Shown: piece by piece, positions 40,263 to 53,193 of the stretch | Layout of the letters: each line of letters begins with the position of its first letter | How positions within the stretch are numbered: the first letter of the stretch is position 1 | Assembly (NCBI GenBank): GCA_036897095.1 | Contig: JAYMSP010000036.1 | Location: forward strand, 46,878-110,877 | DNA: 64,000 nt | Source of the DNA: Plantago elongata | Lineage: Eukaryota > Streptophyta > Magnoliopsida > Lamiales > Plantaginaceae | Direction: 5' to 3' | Made by a program: the position numbers and the translations under genes | Notes under the pieces: generated by a model | The model's database searches: none | What the model saw: the letters and a program-made list of their open reading frames with translations, nothing else | What the model was told of the DNA's origin: nothing

Positions 40263-43200
40263 ATGGAGAGCAGAATCCCATCCGGGAGTTACTTTCACCA
40301 TGCTCCAATTGGAGTTCCTGTTCCACCTCCACTTCAGAGGCCTTCGCCAATCTCAGATCGTCAAAGGTCAAGATTTGGACTAATTAATCATAGTACTTTT
40401 GTCACATGTTGATTTGTTAGCGGGGATTGATTGTATGTGTATTTATTTGGTGGTTCACATCTTTTAGGCAACATTTCGGTTAAATGTTGGTGATTCATTC
40501 ATTGGTTGGGCTGTTTTGTTATGTGAGGTCAGTAGTATGTAAAAAGTTTCTGTCTTGTTGTGTGATTTGTTTAAGCTGATTCATCATATGTTGATTTGGA
40601 ATGGGAACTTGGGTTTAATCGGCCTCTTACTTTATAGTGATAATTGTTGAGCTTGTATCATGATGGTGCGGCTTTAAAGTTCTTACCACGTATGCTTCAA
40701 AATCATGTAGTAATAAAAGTTTTGCACTTTATGGATGATTCCAGGAATCTTTTCGCGTTTGGCCATTTAGGTCCTTTATTATCTATCATATTAACTTCTG
40801 TGTATCTGCATCTTTTCTTGTGTTTGTACTTGTGCATTCATGATCTTTATTGAAGTTCACTGAGCACCATTTTGGTTAAATGTTGGCGATGTATTTATTG
40901 GCTGGTGTGTTGGCTGTGTGCCATCTTCAACCCGTGAGCTGTTTATGCTGGTTCTTTGTGTTGATCTAATACCAGCATGTCATTTTCGACTGAAAGTTGT
41001 GTTTTAGTCGGTTGGTGTTGTTTTTATAGTGATAGTCGTCAAGCTTGTGTCATGATGCAACAGCTTTAAATTTATTTGTTCTCATTTTGATATTCATATG
41101 TTGGTTTTGACTAAAAATTCATGTTTAGCCTGTTGCTTTTTCATCAGTAACATTACTTGAGCCTGTATCATATGATGGAGTGGATTTAAAGTTCTTCCCC
41201 CATACCTCAAAATCTTGTCGTAAATATTTACACTTTCCGGATGATTTGAGGAATGTTTTGTGCTTGGATACTTTTAGAATTTAAACCCAGACCATTATGG
41301 AAGTAAAAAGCTTAAGAAAACGATCCCAGGAGGTAGCATATATATATGCTGTTTAAGTGTTTACATGCATTTGATGCATTCATTGTATGTATTAATGGGT
41401 ATGGTTTATGGCATCTCTGATTTGTCTGGTTGACATTTAATAGGTATTTAGGAGACTTACTGGCAGAGAGACAAAAATTAGCTCCTTTCCTGCAGATTCT
41501 ACCAGGTTGCAGCAGACTTTTAACTCAAGGTTTGTTAACTTTTATCACTCAAGTCAATGAGCAGTATCCTTGAACTTTTAACACAAAAGCTGCACTTAAA
41601 GTATGGTTGTTTGGCGTTGAGAGTCCAAGCACCAAGTTCTGATACCTTTGCTTTGCTTACCAGTTACCACACATGAACTGCAGAATTCTTATTTCTGTTG
41701 CCAAGTTAAGTGGACCATAAATCTTGTTTTCCTATTTTTGTTTCAGAGATAATTAAGGTATCATCATCTTTAGCAAACCATGCCTCAGAACTCGAAAGAA
41801 TGGGGCATGATCTTCCTTTACCGCCATTACGCCCACATCCAAATGGAAGACAAATGAATGTCGGGCAATGGAATCAAATGCAGACTGAGGTATGATGTAT
41901 CTCTAACGTTAAGGCAATTGATGGCTCAGTACTCTTGTGTGCCATCTCTTTCTTGTTTTATTGTTTACTATTGGTCTACTGGATAACATAGAAGCAGAAC
42001 GTGTTGCTGCCCTATTCACTAAGAGAGACTGGCCCTCTTAAGTTGGGGGGGGGGGGGGTGGGGAATTATATGCATTCTTAAACTTGCCTTTTCTGCAAGG
42101 CATTCACATACGTGAATCGTGCTAATTGCCTAATCCACACTTTCATCTCCACGTTCTTCAGTATAATGATGAAAGCAGATTTTTACACTTGCAATCCTCC
42201 ATTGATGGCATGTCCAACAACATCTACTTGAATACAAGACTGACTGTAGAGTACATAATATTTATCCGGTCGAATGTTCTTAAGTCTTAACCCATTTATA
42301 GACTTGTGACTTGGTTGGAAATTAACCTTTAACTAACTTTATCAGGACGAAAAGCTCATCCATAAAATGGGTCAGTTTCAAGCGCCTTCTTTAAACTGGC
42401 CAGCATCTCCTGGGATGGTTAACAACCCAGTTGTGAAGAGGGTTATTCGACTAGATGTTCCCGTTGAGAAGTATCCAGAGGTACGTATAGTTAGTTGAAC
42501 AAGTGATCATTTTGTTATTCTTTTTGTTTACATATGGTAGTGAATGAATAGAACATGACTTCCCTATGCAAACACTGCAGTATAATTTCGTTGGCCGAAT
42601 TCTTGGGCCACGTGGAAATTCTCTGAAAAGGGTTGAGCTGATGACTGAATGTAGAATATACATAAGAGGACAGGGCTCAGTGAAGGATGCTGTTAAGGTA
42701 TATCATTCTTTAACTTTAAATCTGCACAATTACAATTACTGAAATACTCTAGTATCTGTACATTATCAGCGAATGAATGCAATATGTACAAATGAAACGT
42801 GAAGTTTTGAGTGTATGGACTTTCTTTTTCCTAACAATTTATATTCCTTTTGACTTTAGGAGGAAAGCTTAAAAGACAAACCTGGTTATGAGCACCTAAA
42901 AGAGCCACTTCACATCTTGGTGGAAGCAGAATTCCCTGAGGATATCATGGACGCACGCTTGGATCATGCCATTGCGATACTGGAAAACCTTCTAAAACCA
43001 GTGGTATGGATTAGAGATTCCATTTCTTCTTAGCATTCCTGTATTTTGTTTATTTATATTTTGTCATTTGCCTATTCACTCCTCTCATTTTTTTCCTCTT
43101 CCTTTATGCAGGATGAGTCCATGGATATTTATAAGAAACAGCAGTTAAGGGAGCTGGCCATTATTAATGGAACATTCAGGGAGGAAAGCCCAAGCATGAG

Positions 43201-43270
43201 TCCGAGCATGAGCCCCAGTATGTCACCATTTAACAGCACGGGCATGAAACGGGCAAAGACAGGAAGATAG
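40263..43270 (+). CDS. STAR/Quaking-like KH-domain RNA-binding protein
   Basis: Single-KH STAR-family RNA-binding protein, closest by eye to Arabidopsis At1g09660; likely nuclear, in pre-mRNA processing. Exons: 40263-40366, 41444-41529, 41747-41889, 42346-42480, 42581-42697, 42860-43003, 43112-43270; 295 aa, all phases consistent. The QUA1/STAR dimerisation segment is [20 protein letters not shown] (36-55). The KH core is in exons 4-6: [20 protein letters not shown], then [12 protein letters not shown] with the GPRG loop, [12 protein letters not shown], and [16 protein letters not shown], followed by a QUA2-like helix. The C-terminus has three MSPS repeats and ends KRAKTGR, the family's short basic tail (likely nuclear localisation). 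The start agrees with the conserved M[10 protein letters not shown] opening. Confidence 0.95.
42045..42058. repeat. homopolymer run of 14 G
   Basis: Fourteen consecutive G in the intron between KH-gene exons 3 and 4. Its length is likely to be unreliable in sequencing. Confidence 0.9.
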
Positions 43271-44850
43271 CCCCTTCTAAGACATCTGACAACAGTTCAA
43301 ATACCTGAGTCAGTAGATGAGACTGATGACCATAGGATGTCGCAGAGGAGTCTAAAGGCAACGTGAATGGAGCAAGTTCTTATGGACCGCTAGGATGAGG
43401 CTGGACTTCATTTCAGTTAGCTGACACCAGGCATCGTTACAATAGGCTTGCTTCATGTGCGTGACAGATTTAACTTAGCCTCACCTAGAGCCAAGTTGTC
43501 TTCTGATAAAACTATGTATTTCCTACTATAGCTTGGTTGTAATGTTTATTATTCAATTTACATATTACAATAATGTTGTCATTAACTCTTTAACTTGTGC
43601 ACTCAACTTGAAAGGCTAATTAGTTGAGGTACTTAGGCTGGACAATGAGAAATTACGTTACATTTGTGCGTGATTCTACCTTCTTTGTCTGTTATGGCTG
43701 CGTGTGTGGATAATATCGCATATCCTGTTTATTTCATGAAAAATGTGTTGCACCCATTGAATGGCGAAGCCTATGATCTGTGAGTGTAGCTTTCCCTATG
43801 TTTTTCTTGCAGTAGTTCTGTCATTTGCAGGATCCTGATCTGGGTGGCCTTTTCCTCACTTCACAGTTCACAGGTATTCCTCCTGAATAAAATTCTTTCT
43901 TCATAATATTAACCTAATGGATACGAGAGCAGGGTGGTGCGGAGAAATCTCACTGTGTCTGGACACTAGTAGAGAGTTCAGAACTATGCTTTGTACGGGA
44001 TCTACTGTAGACTATGAAAGCACTGGTAAACTTTGATCCTGTTGGTTCATCAATTCTTTTCACCGGAAAAATGTATCCTACCGAACATCTACAAAGTCTT
44101 AGATGTGTTTTAGCACTTTATACTAGTGCATATATTATTGACATTGTGCCAAATATTTGGGATGGAGGTGATTTTTCCGAACTGCTTTTACCAATATTTT
44201 CACAGCTCAAGTTGCTTCAGAGTTCATAGAACCCTCAATTCTTCTTTTAGCATGCATACAAATGCTTGCTGAAATAATAGTAGTTTTCCAATTTCTGCTT
44301 GCAACTTATCTAACAAAAAGCAGGGACACAACTCGAAAGCTGCTTCAAACATGACTTAAGATAATCACCGTAATAAGCAATCTGGATAACTGCTTCTAAC
44401 TCTGTTTCAAAACAAAAGAAAAGAAAAATGCTTCTAACTACTTAAAGCTGGTAGTGGATTTTCTCAACTCAAGTTCACTAATCAAATTTAAAATCTGCTT
44501 TAATAATTTTTTTAGCAAAAGTAACCAAAAAAATCATCAGTAAGATTCATATTTATAAATATAATACTATCAAACACTGAAATCTAATCCAGTAATCTTT
44601 CAGCAAAAGCAAAAAAAAAAAAAATCTTCAGTGAAACTCTTTTCAATCAACAAACCAAACACTCAAACATTACTGACTATTATTAATTAAAAACTCTACT
44701 TTAAATCTAGCAAAGCAAAAAAAAAAAGAAAAACACAGTAAAAGCATTGCACACTTGGGCAAGGAAAAGACTGCGGTTTGCTTTTCAATAAAATGAACAC
44801 CATAATAACAAATGAATGAAGAAAATTGTAATCACAAGATATATACTATA
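43271..44850. other. KH-gene 3'UTR and intergenic spacer
   Basis: About 280 bp after the stop (to about 43560) is probable 3'UTR. Beyond that I see no splice-supported coding sequence. 44440-44740 is rich in A-runs with repeated AAATCT-type phrases. Confidence 0.35.
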
Positions 44851-45698
44851 CCCGCTATGGCCTTTGCTCATCCATGTCCATGAATGAATACAGAAGAGCA
44901 TACCCAGTCAGATTTAGAAACAACAACAACAAAAGATTCAATACAAAACTGTAATCAAAATCTCAGAAATCGCAAATTTTCGAACTTCTCCTGGTAATCT
45001 ATCACCCAAAAGAATGCTTAGAATTTTAGTACAAACAATAGATACACATGCTACACCTATAACATTGGAGTGACCTTCGCCATACATTTTCTACAGTTTA
45101 TCTGACAATCCCAGTGTGGAGACCTTTAACCTTTACAAATGTAAATGGTCCAAATCACCGAAATGGCCCCTGAAACAACAAATGCGAAAGATGAATTAAT
45201 ATGCATGAAACTGTAAGTAATTCATTACTTGTTGAAGGTTAGCAAGCACATGACAAAAGATAGATATTGGCTAGCCAGGCTGCCCAGTAGAATAAAGCAG
45301 TGCACATGACAAAAAAAAAGGAAATAGATGATCTGCCTCAAATTACCAAAGTTAAATGAATTTAGCATATCATGCTACTGCGCCATGGTATGCTAAATAT
45401 GCACGTTCAATACAATTTATCTATATGAAGACGCCAAGAAAGGTGTATATATGCAAGTTAAATACACCGAAAGGAGGGCAGAATTTCACTTGATTTACTC
45501 GAGCAGTAAATATAGAACAATTAACCAAATGAAATGTGCTAAAAGAACAAAAACTGTAAAAACTAATCAGAATTACTGCGAAATTGAAAAGGTAAATTCA
45601 GCAAATATGAAAGCACTACAATATTAGCAATACTAGCAGAACCACAGAGATAAAAAAGGACCATCACCTTGATAAAGCAGTGGAGATAAAGAACATGC
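44851..45698 (-). other. 3'UTR region of the small membrane-protein gene, with probable intron
   Basis: After the stop at 45699 a TCAAG/GTGATG donor (near 45669) and an acceptor TGTTTCAG (near 45180) suggest a 3'UTR intron of about 0.5 kb, followed by a terminal UTR exon that begins GGGCCATTTCGG. The exon end is not defined. Confidence 0.4.
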
Positions 45699-46784
45699 TC
45701 AATCTCGAAGACCAAGCTCAAGTTCGAGTTCATCATCCTCTTCAAACAATTTCAGTAGACGAGCATACTGCTCCTCACGGCGCTTCTTTTGCCAAAATTT
45801 ATAAAGGAAAAATAACGAGACAGCAATTGCCACAGTCACCAGACAAATCACTGCTATTTTGGATCCATTACCACCACCTGAAGGACTATGGTTTGCAGTT
45901 GCTGCATCTCCATACGCTGCATAAAATAAATATAAAATTAAGTACTTAATCTGACCAATGACCCAAATAAAAAAATCTCAATAGGAAAAAGTTATGATTA
46001 CAAGTTCATACAGATTGAGGTTCTGGGTGACGCTAGCAACAAGTATCAATGCAGAATTATACTTTCAGAACAAATTTGTTTTCGTAAGTCATGTCACATA
46101 GAGCAACTATCATCAGTATCACTCCACACAATATATTTCAAAATGCAAGTCCGTGAGAACAAAGTTAACCTGTCTCTACTTTCTGAAGGCTCTAGATAAA
46201 TTGATAGAAACTGCACAACTTTGCAGGATATTTGTAACGACGAGCAAAGCCGCTAATTACTCGTACAAATAGCATTTTTTCATAAAATTCACCATTCTCT
46301 CCAACTTGTCCAATGAAGCCAAGTTGAGAATTACATTTTTTCCACCCTACAACATGCTGCACTACCTCGAGAATTACTACGTCGAACCGAACAACCGATT
46401 AGTCATACTGTTCCATCACAGAGTATTACTGCCAAACAAGGATCTGAATTCTAATGACGTATTTCAACAAATTCCAGATCCCAATGAAGTTGAGCATATT
46501 AAACACAAGGAACAGAATCAATTCAGTCAAACATAAAAGTTGAATTTCAAAATTTCAATTCCAGTTTTACAATACTGGAAAGCAAAATTAAATAACCACA
46601 CAATTGAAAAAACGTCCAATATAACCAATAAAAAACACACAAATTTGAAAACCTAGAAGAAAAACACAAGTACCAAAAGGAAATTGAAAGAAGATCTGAA
46701 GAACGCACCTGAAACGAAACATAGCGTGATTGAAGAAACGAAAGCCAATAATCGCAACGATCTCTTGCTGGAGATCTCTCTCAT
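45699..46784 (-). CDS. small single-pass membrane protein, function unknown
   Basis: Two exons, 46784-46709 and 45916-45699, joined in phase; 97 aa. The N-terminus MREISSKRSLRLLAFVSSIT continues into a hydrophobic stretch to about residue 24 and looks like a cleavable signal peptide (cut after VSA). A short Ser/Gly-rich linker (32-44) precedes a transmembrane helix at about 46-64 (IAVICLVTVAIAVSLFFLY), then a basic stop-transfer WQKKRREEQYARLLKL and an acidic tail ending EEDDELELELGLRD. Predicted topology is type I, with a 33-residue cytosolic tail. I recognise this as a conserved plant type of small protein but cannot name a function. The acidic/dileucine-like tail might be a sorting signal, which is inference. 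Confidence 0.8.
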
Positions 46785-46799
46785 TTCTGTCTTCCTCTA

Positions 46800-48660
46800 T
46801 AGATCGAATTCAGTTTCTATAAAACCTTTTTAATTTTGCAATTTTTATTTTATTTTTGAATAATCGACGTTTCACGAAATTGTTTAAAAAGGTGTTTGGA
46901 TTTATCAATTGGTAAAACCGGAATCGAACATTGTTTCCTTTTAAGGTCAGAGAAGGTGGACAGCACTGCGACTTATTCTGACACGTTATCTTTCGTCCTA
47001 AGCAAAAACACTACTCATGCCATTTCTACCCTCCCCAACTCAATATTCGACTAGACCGAAACATCGTTTCAATTGGTTAAAATTAAAAATCATTTTACAC
47101 AAAATTGTAATTGTAATCAAATTATATCAATTTAATATAAAAATATAACTAAAATTGAAAAAATTCGACTTTAATTTTTTATCAGACATTCAGCCTTCAA
47201 TTGGATCAAATTTGATGATTCCTCAATTCACATCATGTGTTCATAAAATTTATTCCGCTTGTTTAATTTTATAATTAAATTATGTTCGCAAATTTAATTA
47301 GAGTTTTAATAGATTATGAATTGTGTGAATTAACAAAGCTCATAATTAAAATAGTTCATTACACTTCTATCCTGCGTTTTACTATATATAAGTATAATAG
47401 TGTTTGTTGGTGTTTTTTTTATATTATTTAGTGTTTATCGGTGTTTTTTATACTTGAGTTAGAAATGAATTTTACTAAAATTATGTGAAGAGGAAATAAT
47501 TACTAAGAGGAATAAAATCCTTTATGTACTTGTAAAGAGACGTGTCAACTTACCTCTTGATTTGTGAAAAATGCAAATCCTTACTTTACGAAAAAAGAAA
47601 ATTATCTCATGTCCTACAAATAGAAATAATAATATCACATTTAAAATGATTAAAAAATTATCACACGATACTCGCATGCAGACTTCCAACTTATCTTAAA
47701 ATTAATTATAGTTTAATGTATTATATTATTATAGAACTTTTAATGGTAGTATACTTAACTTTTCAGAAAATTAAACAAAGTAGAATTAAATATTTCAATT
47801 TGAATGTTGGTGAATGTTGGTGAAAAATATAGTAGTCCGTATCTTATTTGTAAACTTTAAAACCAGCCAAACTTTAGATGTAAAAAGAGATGCAAAAATA
47901 AGAACATTATGGAAGAATGTCAAATGCATAGGAAGAGATGTAAACAAACTGCCAATTAGATTAGGAAATTTTTTATCGTTCATGTGAGAAGGAAAAGGAA
48001 AAAGAACTAAAACCAAAAAAACCGGCCCGTAACTGCTTGGTAATAGTTGTTATAGATGTTTATGAAGAAAAGGTAAAAAAAGAAAACATATTAATTTGGC
48101 CCGCTAACTAACTTGGTCATCTTTCTTCTTATAATGATAATAGACTACATATTTTGCAGGTAACTTGCATCTACTAAACTACGGGTCTGTTATTTTCAAC
48201 TGAAATTTATTAAATTGAAATATAAAATAAAATATAACTAAATAGAGCTGAACTGGATGAAACCGATGTAGTTTTAGTTGAATGTAAGGTTTTGTCTTAT
48301 TCATATTGCATATGGGGGTCCATGCATGAAGCCCACTGGCAATGGGAGTAGAAGGTCCAACATAGATGAATTTTCCCAATTTTATGAGGTAAAATGCGTT
48401 AATTCTCACTTCTCCACTTTCAAGTATTTCTAATTTTATGTGCACTAATGCATGTATGCTTGTAAAAGGAGCTTTTGTCAATTCTGGTTGCTATAAGCCT
48501 TTAAGAGCAGTCCTTCCAGACTTCATATGATTAGTTTAGACAAGAAGCAAGACAACTTTGTAGCAAGAGGAAAATCACCAAATAACAATCCTCATACTAT
48601 AAGAGGATATAAAACTGTTTGGCAGGACTAAATGAAATACACATGTTAAAGATCCACGTT
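46800..48660. other. intergenic, no gene recognised
   Basis: AT-rich spacer between two minus-strand genes. The part near 46800-47050 is the probable promoter of the small membrane-protein gene. A GAGCTGAACTGGATGAAAC phrase near 48246 resembles the repeat at 10.9 and 11.7 kb. Confidence 0.4.
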
Positions 48661-48700
48661 TCCAGAAAACGCTATGATAACATCCCTGATGCAGAACACT

Positions 48701-51551
48701 TCATGACCGCATAATCTTTTCTCCTCTTGCCTCGAGTGCGTCTAACTCATCATGTGACAAGAGATCAACAACAGGCTCATATACATCCCAATCTTTCCTT
48801 TTCCTGAATCAAGGACATTAGACGGTCATATCAGATGACTTTATAACACTAACATGTACAGTTCAAGATTTCATCCTTTGCCTTTCCATGTGTAATATCT
48901 TAGTCAAAGAAGAAACTGGTAGCACTTACCGTACAACACTTGATTTGTGCCCAAATAACTTGACCAAGTCCACAGCACCGGACTTGCTAAGAATGAGGGA
49001 AGAACACAAGGAATACTTTGTTAGTAAATCGAATGACAAATTATTCATTTTTCATGTCATGTGAGTAGGCTTTTCATCTAGAAAGGTGAAAATAAATAGC
49101 ATGCATAAGAAAGAGTTTAATGATAAAGACCTGGCTTGAATATGTTCAAAAACTCTGCGCGCTTTCTTGTTCAGTCGGCTTTCTCTTGCAGAAGTCACAT
49201 TTTGTACAGCCATCTTAAGCATGAAAGGCAAAAGGTCTTGAACTAAGCATATTTGTCATAAAAAGGCAGAACAGTACACAGTTTTAGCACATACATGTGT
49301 AACCCATAGAATATTACTCACCTCATATAGTTGTTCTCTGATGGAAATAGCAATTGCAGGCTGCAAGGTCAATATATTATCAGAACTACCAATAAATGTG
49401 ACGGTATAGCGCAAATTTAGATGTGTCAAAATCTTCTTCAAGGTCAATATATTATCAGCGTGTACATGAAGTTGTCGACCACTTGAAAAAGCATAGATAC
49501 AGTATGGAAATCACTGAAAATCTATTTTGCGACACTGAAGCAATCATATATTCGTAAATGCAAGGGTATATAGTGTAGATTAGAGGGATCAAGAAAACAC
49601 ACGTGTCGTTAAGTGCTGAAACTAAGCCCCAGCAGGAAAACACGTATTAGAAGCAAATTGGATGAAAATCAGCCCAATTGTAAATTCAGCATCTTGAGTT
49701 TTCTTACTAAAATTCATAATCAGCTTCTTAAACACTTTCTGTCACCAATCTTCTTTAACCGAAGCGCAAGTTTCTTTCAAATACAACCTTCAGATGTAAG
49801 ATTATATGACATAAATTTTGAGAGGAAATAAAAAAGAGCCAAAACCTCAATTGATGGACAAGATAGTGTAGAGCATAAAACAATAATATAAAGGGCATGC
49901 TCTCTGCCATCAATCTTGATGCATGCTAATCCTTATAATTTTGTCTCTCACAGAAAATAAGCACTTACTCCAGCCTCGGGATCTTTAATGCCCATGTCTT
50001 TACAGAAAGCTTTTGCAAATTCTTCAGGATTGCTCTCAAAATTGTTTAAATCCTGTATTGTTGAATTTGCACTACGGTTTAGACATTTAACCTCATTAAA
50101 GTGGTCAAGAACTAATGACATGCGCCTAAAATTTCTTACCCACAAGAAATTGTCCTTGATCAGTGTATGATTAACCCGGAGATCTAGCTGAACCCCGTGG
50201 AGAAGTCAAATAAGACGCATAAACAAAATCAACATAAACATATTTCTTATTTTATATATATTGGTGGAAAGAATCAAATTCCGGAATGCAGAACTGGTAA
50301 GATTACACAGCAGAACCTTGATTGGAACAACTTTTTCTCCAGTATACATATCTTGCCCTTCATGTGACCTAAAATCACCTAACTGTGCCTGCAGTAGTCG
50401 GCAGAAGAATCAACAGTCAGCCATAAGGATCCAGAAAGCTATGAATAGGAATTAACAAAAAACTTGTGTGAACATCAATTCAGGTGGAAGCTAGATGTAC
50501 ATCGCTAACATAGCTTTGTCATTATTAATATTATAAATAAACCTTTTAGTTTGGTCTAATTCATTGAAACTCAGAAACGTCTCTTGAATATACAACCTAT
50601 CTAATTCAGTTTGTCGCATTCGAGACACTACATGCCAAATATTACTACGTACTTGCAATAAATGGAGTAACCTATCCTTTAAATTTTACTTGCATCACAA
50701 TTGATGAAAGAAACACTGCAAAATGAAGAATAACTGACATATGAATGACACTAATTAATTCTTAATCAACAAGACTGGTGAAAGGAACAGTACAAAATGA
50801 GGAACATAAAATGGCCATATGAATGACACTGGCAATTTGATTTTGAAGCCGTGATTATTGATTAATGAAATCAAGCAAGAATAAACAGTTCAGCGGGTAT
50901 AATGAGTGCTACAGCATCATACTTGTATAGATTGAGCAATCTGGGTAACAAACGCAAGAGGTAACTTCAAATCCCTCACAGTTTTCTTCGCAAAAATCCC
51001 CACCTCAGAGTCGGGATCTACATCATCACAAAAGAATAACAATTCAATTTCTCAATTCTGTAATGGAATTCTCCACATAAAATAACTACCTTCACTGCTT
51101 CGAAATACCACCTACTACTTCGTAAACCGAAAAAAACTTCAACATACACAAGCATGATTTAAACATCTTCCTGTATCTCTGAATGAAGTTCCATACTTTC
51201 TACCAACCACCTCTCTAACTCGTAATGTCATGATTAAAATTAAACCAGAAAGCACAAAATTACCAGAAGGATTCCAAAGAAAAGCATCCCTATACTTCAA
51301 TCCATCAACGTCAATATCCAGACGTATCGGGACGAGGTTATCAGCAGTCGGGCTGCAAAGGAAACCATACCATGATGCCAACACCATCAAGATTTTAAAT
51401 TTCTAATTATAAATAAACAGAAAGCATTGAACCGAATGCAGCAAAATAGAAACTAAACTAGTGTCTGGCAGCTAGGAAAAATAGAGGCGTTGATTTACAT
51501 TCGGAATTTGACGGGGTTCTTGGGTGGACCCCAAGTCGGGTATGGCTTCAT
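48701..51551 (-). CDS. BSH: BSH/BUSHY, SNF5-type subunit of the SWI/SNF complex
   Basis: Core subunit of plant SWI/SNF chromatin-remodelling complexes. Ten exons, all in phase: 51551-51499, 51352-51264, 51017-50923, 50388-50317, 50187-50140, 50052-49969, 49360-49322, 49213-49131, 48986-48930, 48803-48701; 240 aa, the same length as Arabidopsis BSH. Two SNF5 repeats: NLVPIRLDIDVDGLKYRDAF onward (about 23-83) and VVPIKLDLRVNHTLIKDNFL onward (about 99-160), each with the V/L-P-I-x-L-D opening and the Q-I/R-E-Q closing helix. A basic segment (ARESRLNKKARR) and the tail DVYEPVVDLLSHDELDALEA match the family. Exon 9 needs the acceptor TTAG/CAAG to keep frame. Residue 18 becomes Ile at the first junction, where BSH usually has Met. 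Confidence 0.96.
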
Positions 51552-51559
51552 GCTCTTGA

Positions 51560-52385
51560 TTGGCACTTGTTTCAGCTACTGAAAAAGCAAAGCAAGATTG
51601 CGTTTTTTAAGTATTCGTTCAGAAAAGTGAGTCCCAATTTTTGCAGGAAACAATTGCAAGAACATAGTATCAGCGTTTGGGGTTGAATGAGAAAACTTAC
51701 ATCGGTATATGATCTCTCCGTCTGGTAATGAGCAAGGATTGCCTCTCTTCTTCTTTGAATTTGGAATGTTCTGTCCTAAATCTTCTGCTCAATCGCAGTC
51801 TATCGCAATAGATTTGTATCCGGTACGGCGCCGTTTTACAGGGTGTAACGAGGAAGAGCTCTCAAAGTCGCTTAAATTATCAAAACGTAATATTTTTTAG
51901 TAATTAGACTGAATATTTTTTTATAACTACCAATCTGTTCATTAGTCTTCCCATAAAATTATATGCAAAATATAATTTAATATTTAAGCGAGTCAAGTCG
52001 ATATGATAACAAGTGCAATCCTACTCAACATGATTATAAAATAAATTCTAAGTGGCTATGTTAAGTTTGAGTTCGATTTGAATATCCTATTAAACGAGCA
52101 AACACTTTAAGAACACATTATATTCAAGTTAAATAACTTGTGTCAAGGTCATTGGGCTAGGCTCGATCTCTTGAGTTCGTTCTAGTTGGGCCAAGCTCGA
52201 TCTCCATGAAATTGACGGAGTATAATGGTTTATGCTTAATATGCCCATTTTAGGTGGAAAAGTTATCGTGGATTGATTGTACTCAAAGCACTAGTTATAG
52301 TGTGTGTACATACTAGAAGACGCGAGTCATGTTATGCATGACAAGTGCATTACTTTGGTCCAATTTGTCAGGGCAGTTTTTTTTC
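51560..52385. other. BSH promoter region and intergenic spacer
   Basis: 51560-51850 is probable BSH leader/promoter, GC-richer near 51820-51870 (ACGGCGCCG). The rest is AT-rich without recognised genes. Confidence 0.35.
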
Positions 52386-52525
52386 AACTGTAATCAGTCT
52401 ATTTGATTCGATGACAGAGATTTAACCTAAAATATACTTTAAATAACTTCATTTCAATTCCATTCTAAACACAATTTCACCAAAATCCATCTAAATGCCC
52501 ATTCAAATTCTATACCAATCAGCCC
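52386..52525. mobile_element. GGGCTGATTGG-family MITE, copy 1
   Basis: The right end CCAATCAGCCC and left end AACTGTAATCAG are imperfect inverted ends. TTC is found on both sides (52383-52385 and 52526-52528). Read in reverse complement it aligns along its whole length with the copy at 63141-63286, sharing GATTTTGGTGAA, TTGTGTTTRGAATG and GTATATTTTAGG-type blocks. Confidence 0.65.
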
Positions 52526-53190
52526 TTCAATTTATTTCCTTTTTATTAATGTTAACAGATTGCTTTTGTTTTATTGTTACACTTAGATACCATTTTTTCT
52601 TTAATTTCTTTTGTATGCTAATTATGAGATGTCTATAATAATTAAAATTATGTGTAAATATTTTAATATGTAAATGTAATAATAATGAAAAATAATGTTT
52701 TATCTACCGATTAACTTATTCATTCATTGATGTGCAAATATCTTTCATGACTATTAAATTATTATCGCACTGTCCTAATTTCTTCTTCATTTACAATTCT
52801 GGATATTGGTTTTGCAGTCTGAGTGATTCCGACCTTCTTTATAATACCCCTTCACATAATTATTACCGCACAAGACTGGCCGAAAAATGAAGTTATCCGG
52901 CCTGGAAATCTGCCCCTACGGTCCAGATCTGACACAGCATAGTCCCATGCTTCAAATCAGGGTGAAGCTAGGAGTTTTCGTGGCCCCGGGCTCGACTTTA
53001 AAGTATTAAATAATAATATACAAAATGTTTGACAAATGATTAAAATCAGTTAAAATAGATATTTTAGGTGTTTTAAATAAGGTTTTAGCGATTTTAATCG
53101 CATACCAAATAAATACATATTTTTTAAATTTTGTTTACATGAATAAATATGAATTATAAAACCAAATTATACAAAAGATGTGTTTTTTCT
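52526..53190. other. AT-rich intergenic stretch
   Basis: No coding frames, repeats or RNA genes recognised. Confidence 0.35.
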
Positions 53191-53193
53191 AAT

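Noticed and set aside
42045-42058. G-run as a possible G-quadruplex control element
   Set aside because: A single homopolymer in an intron, likely length-unstable or a sequencing artefact; no spaced G-tracts around it.
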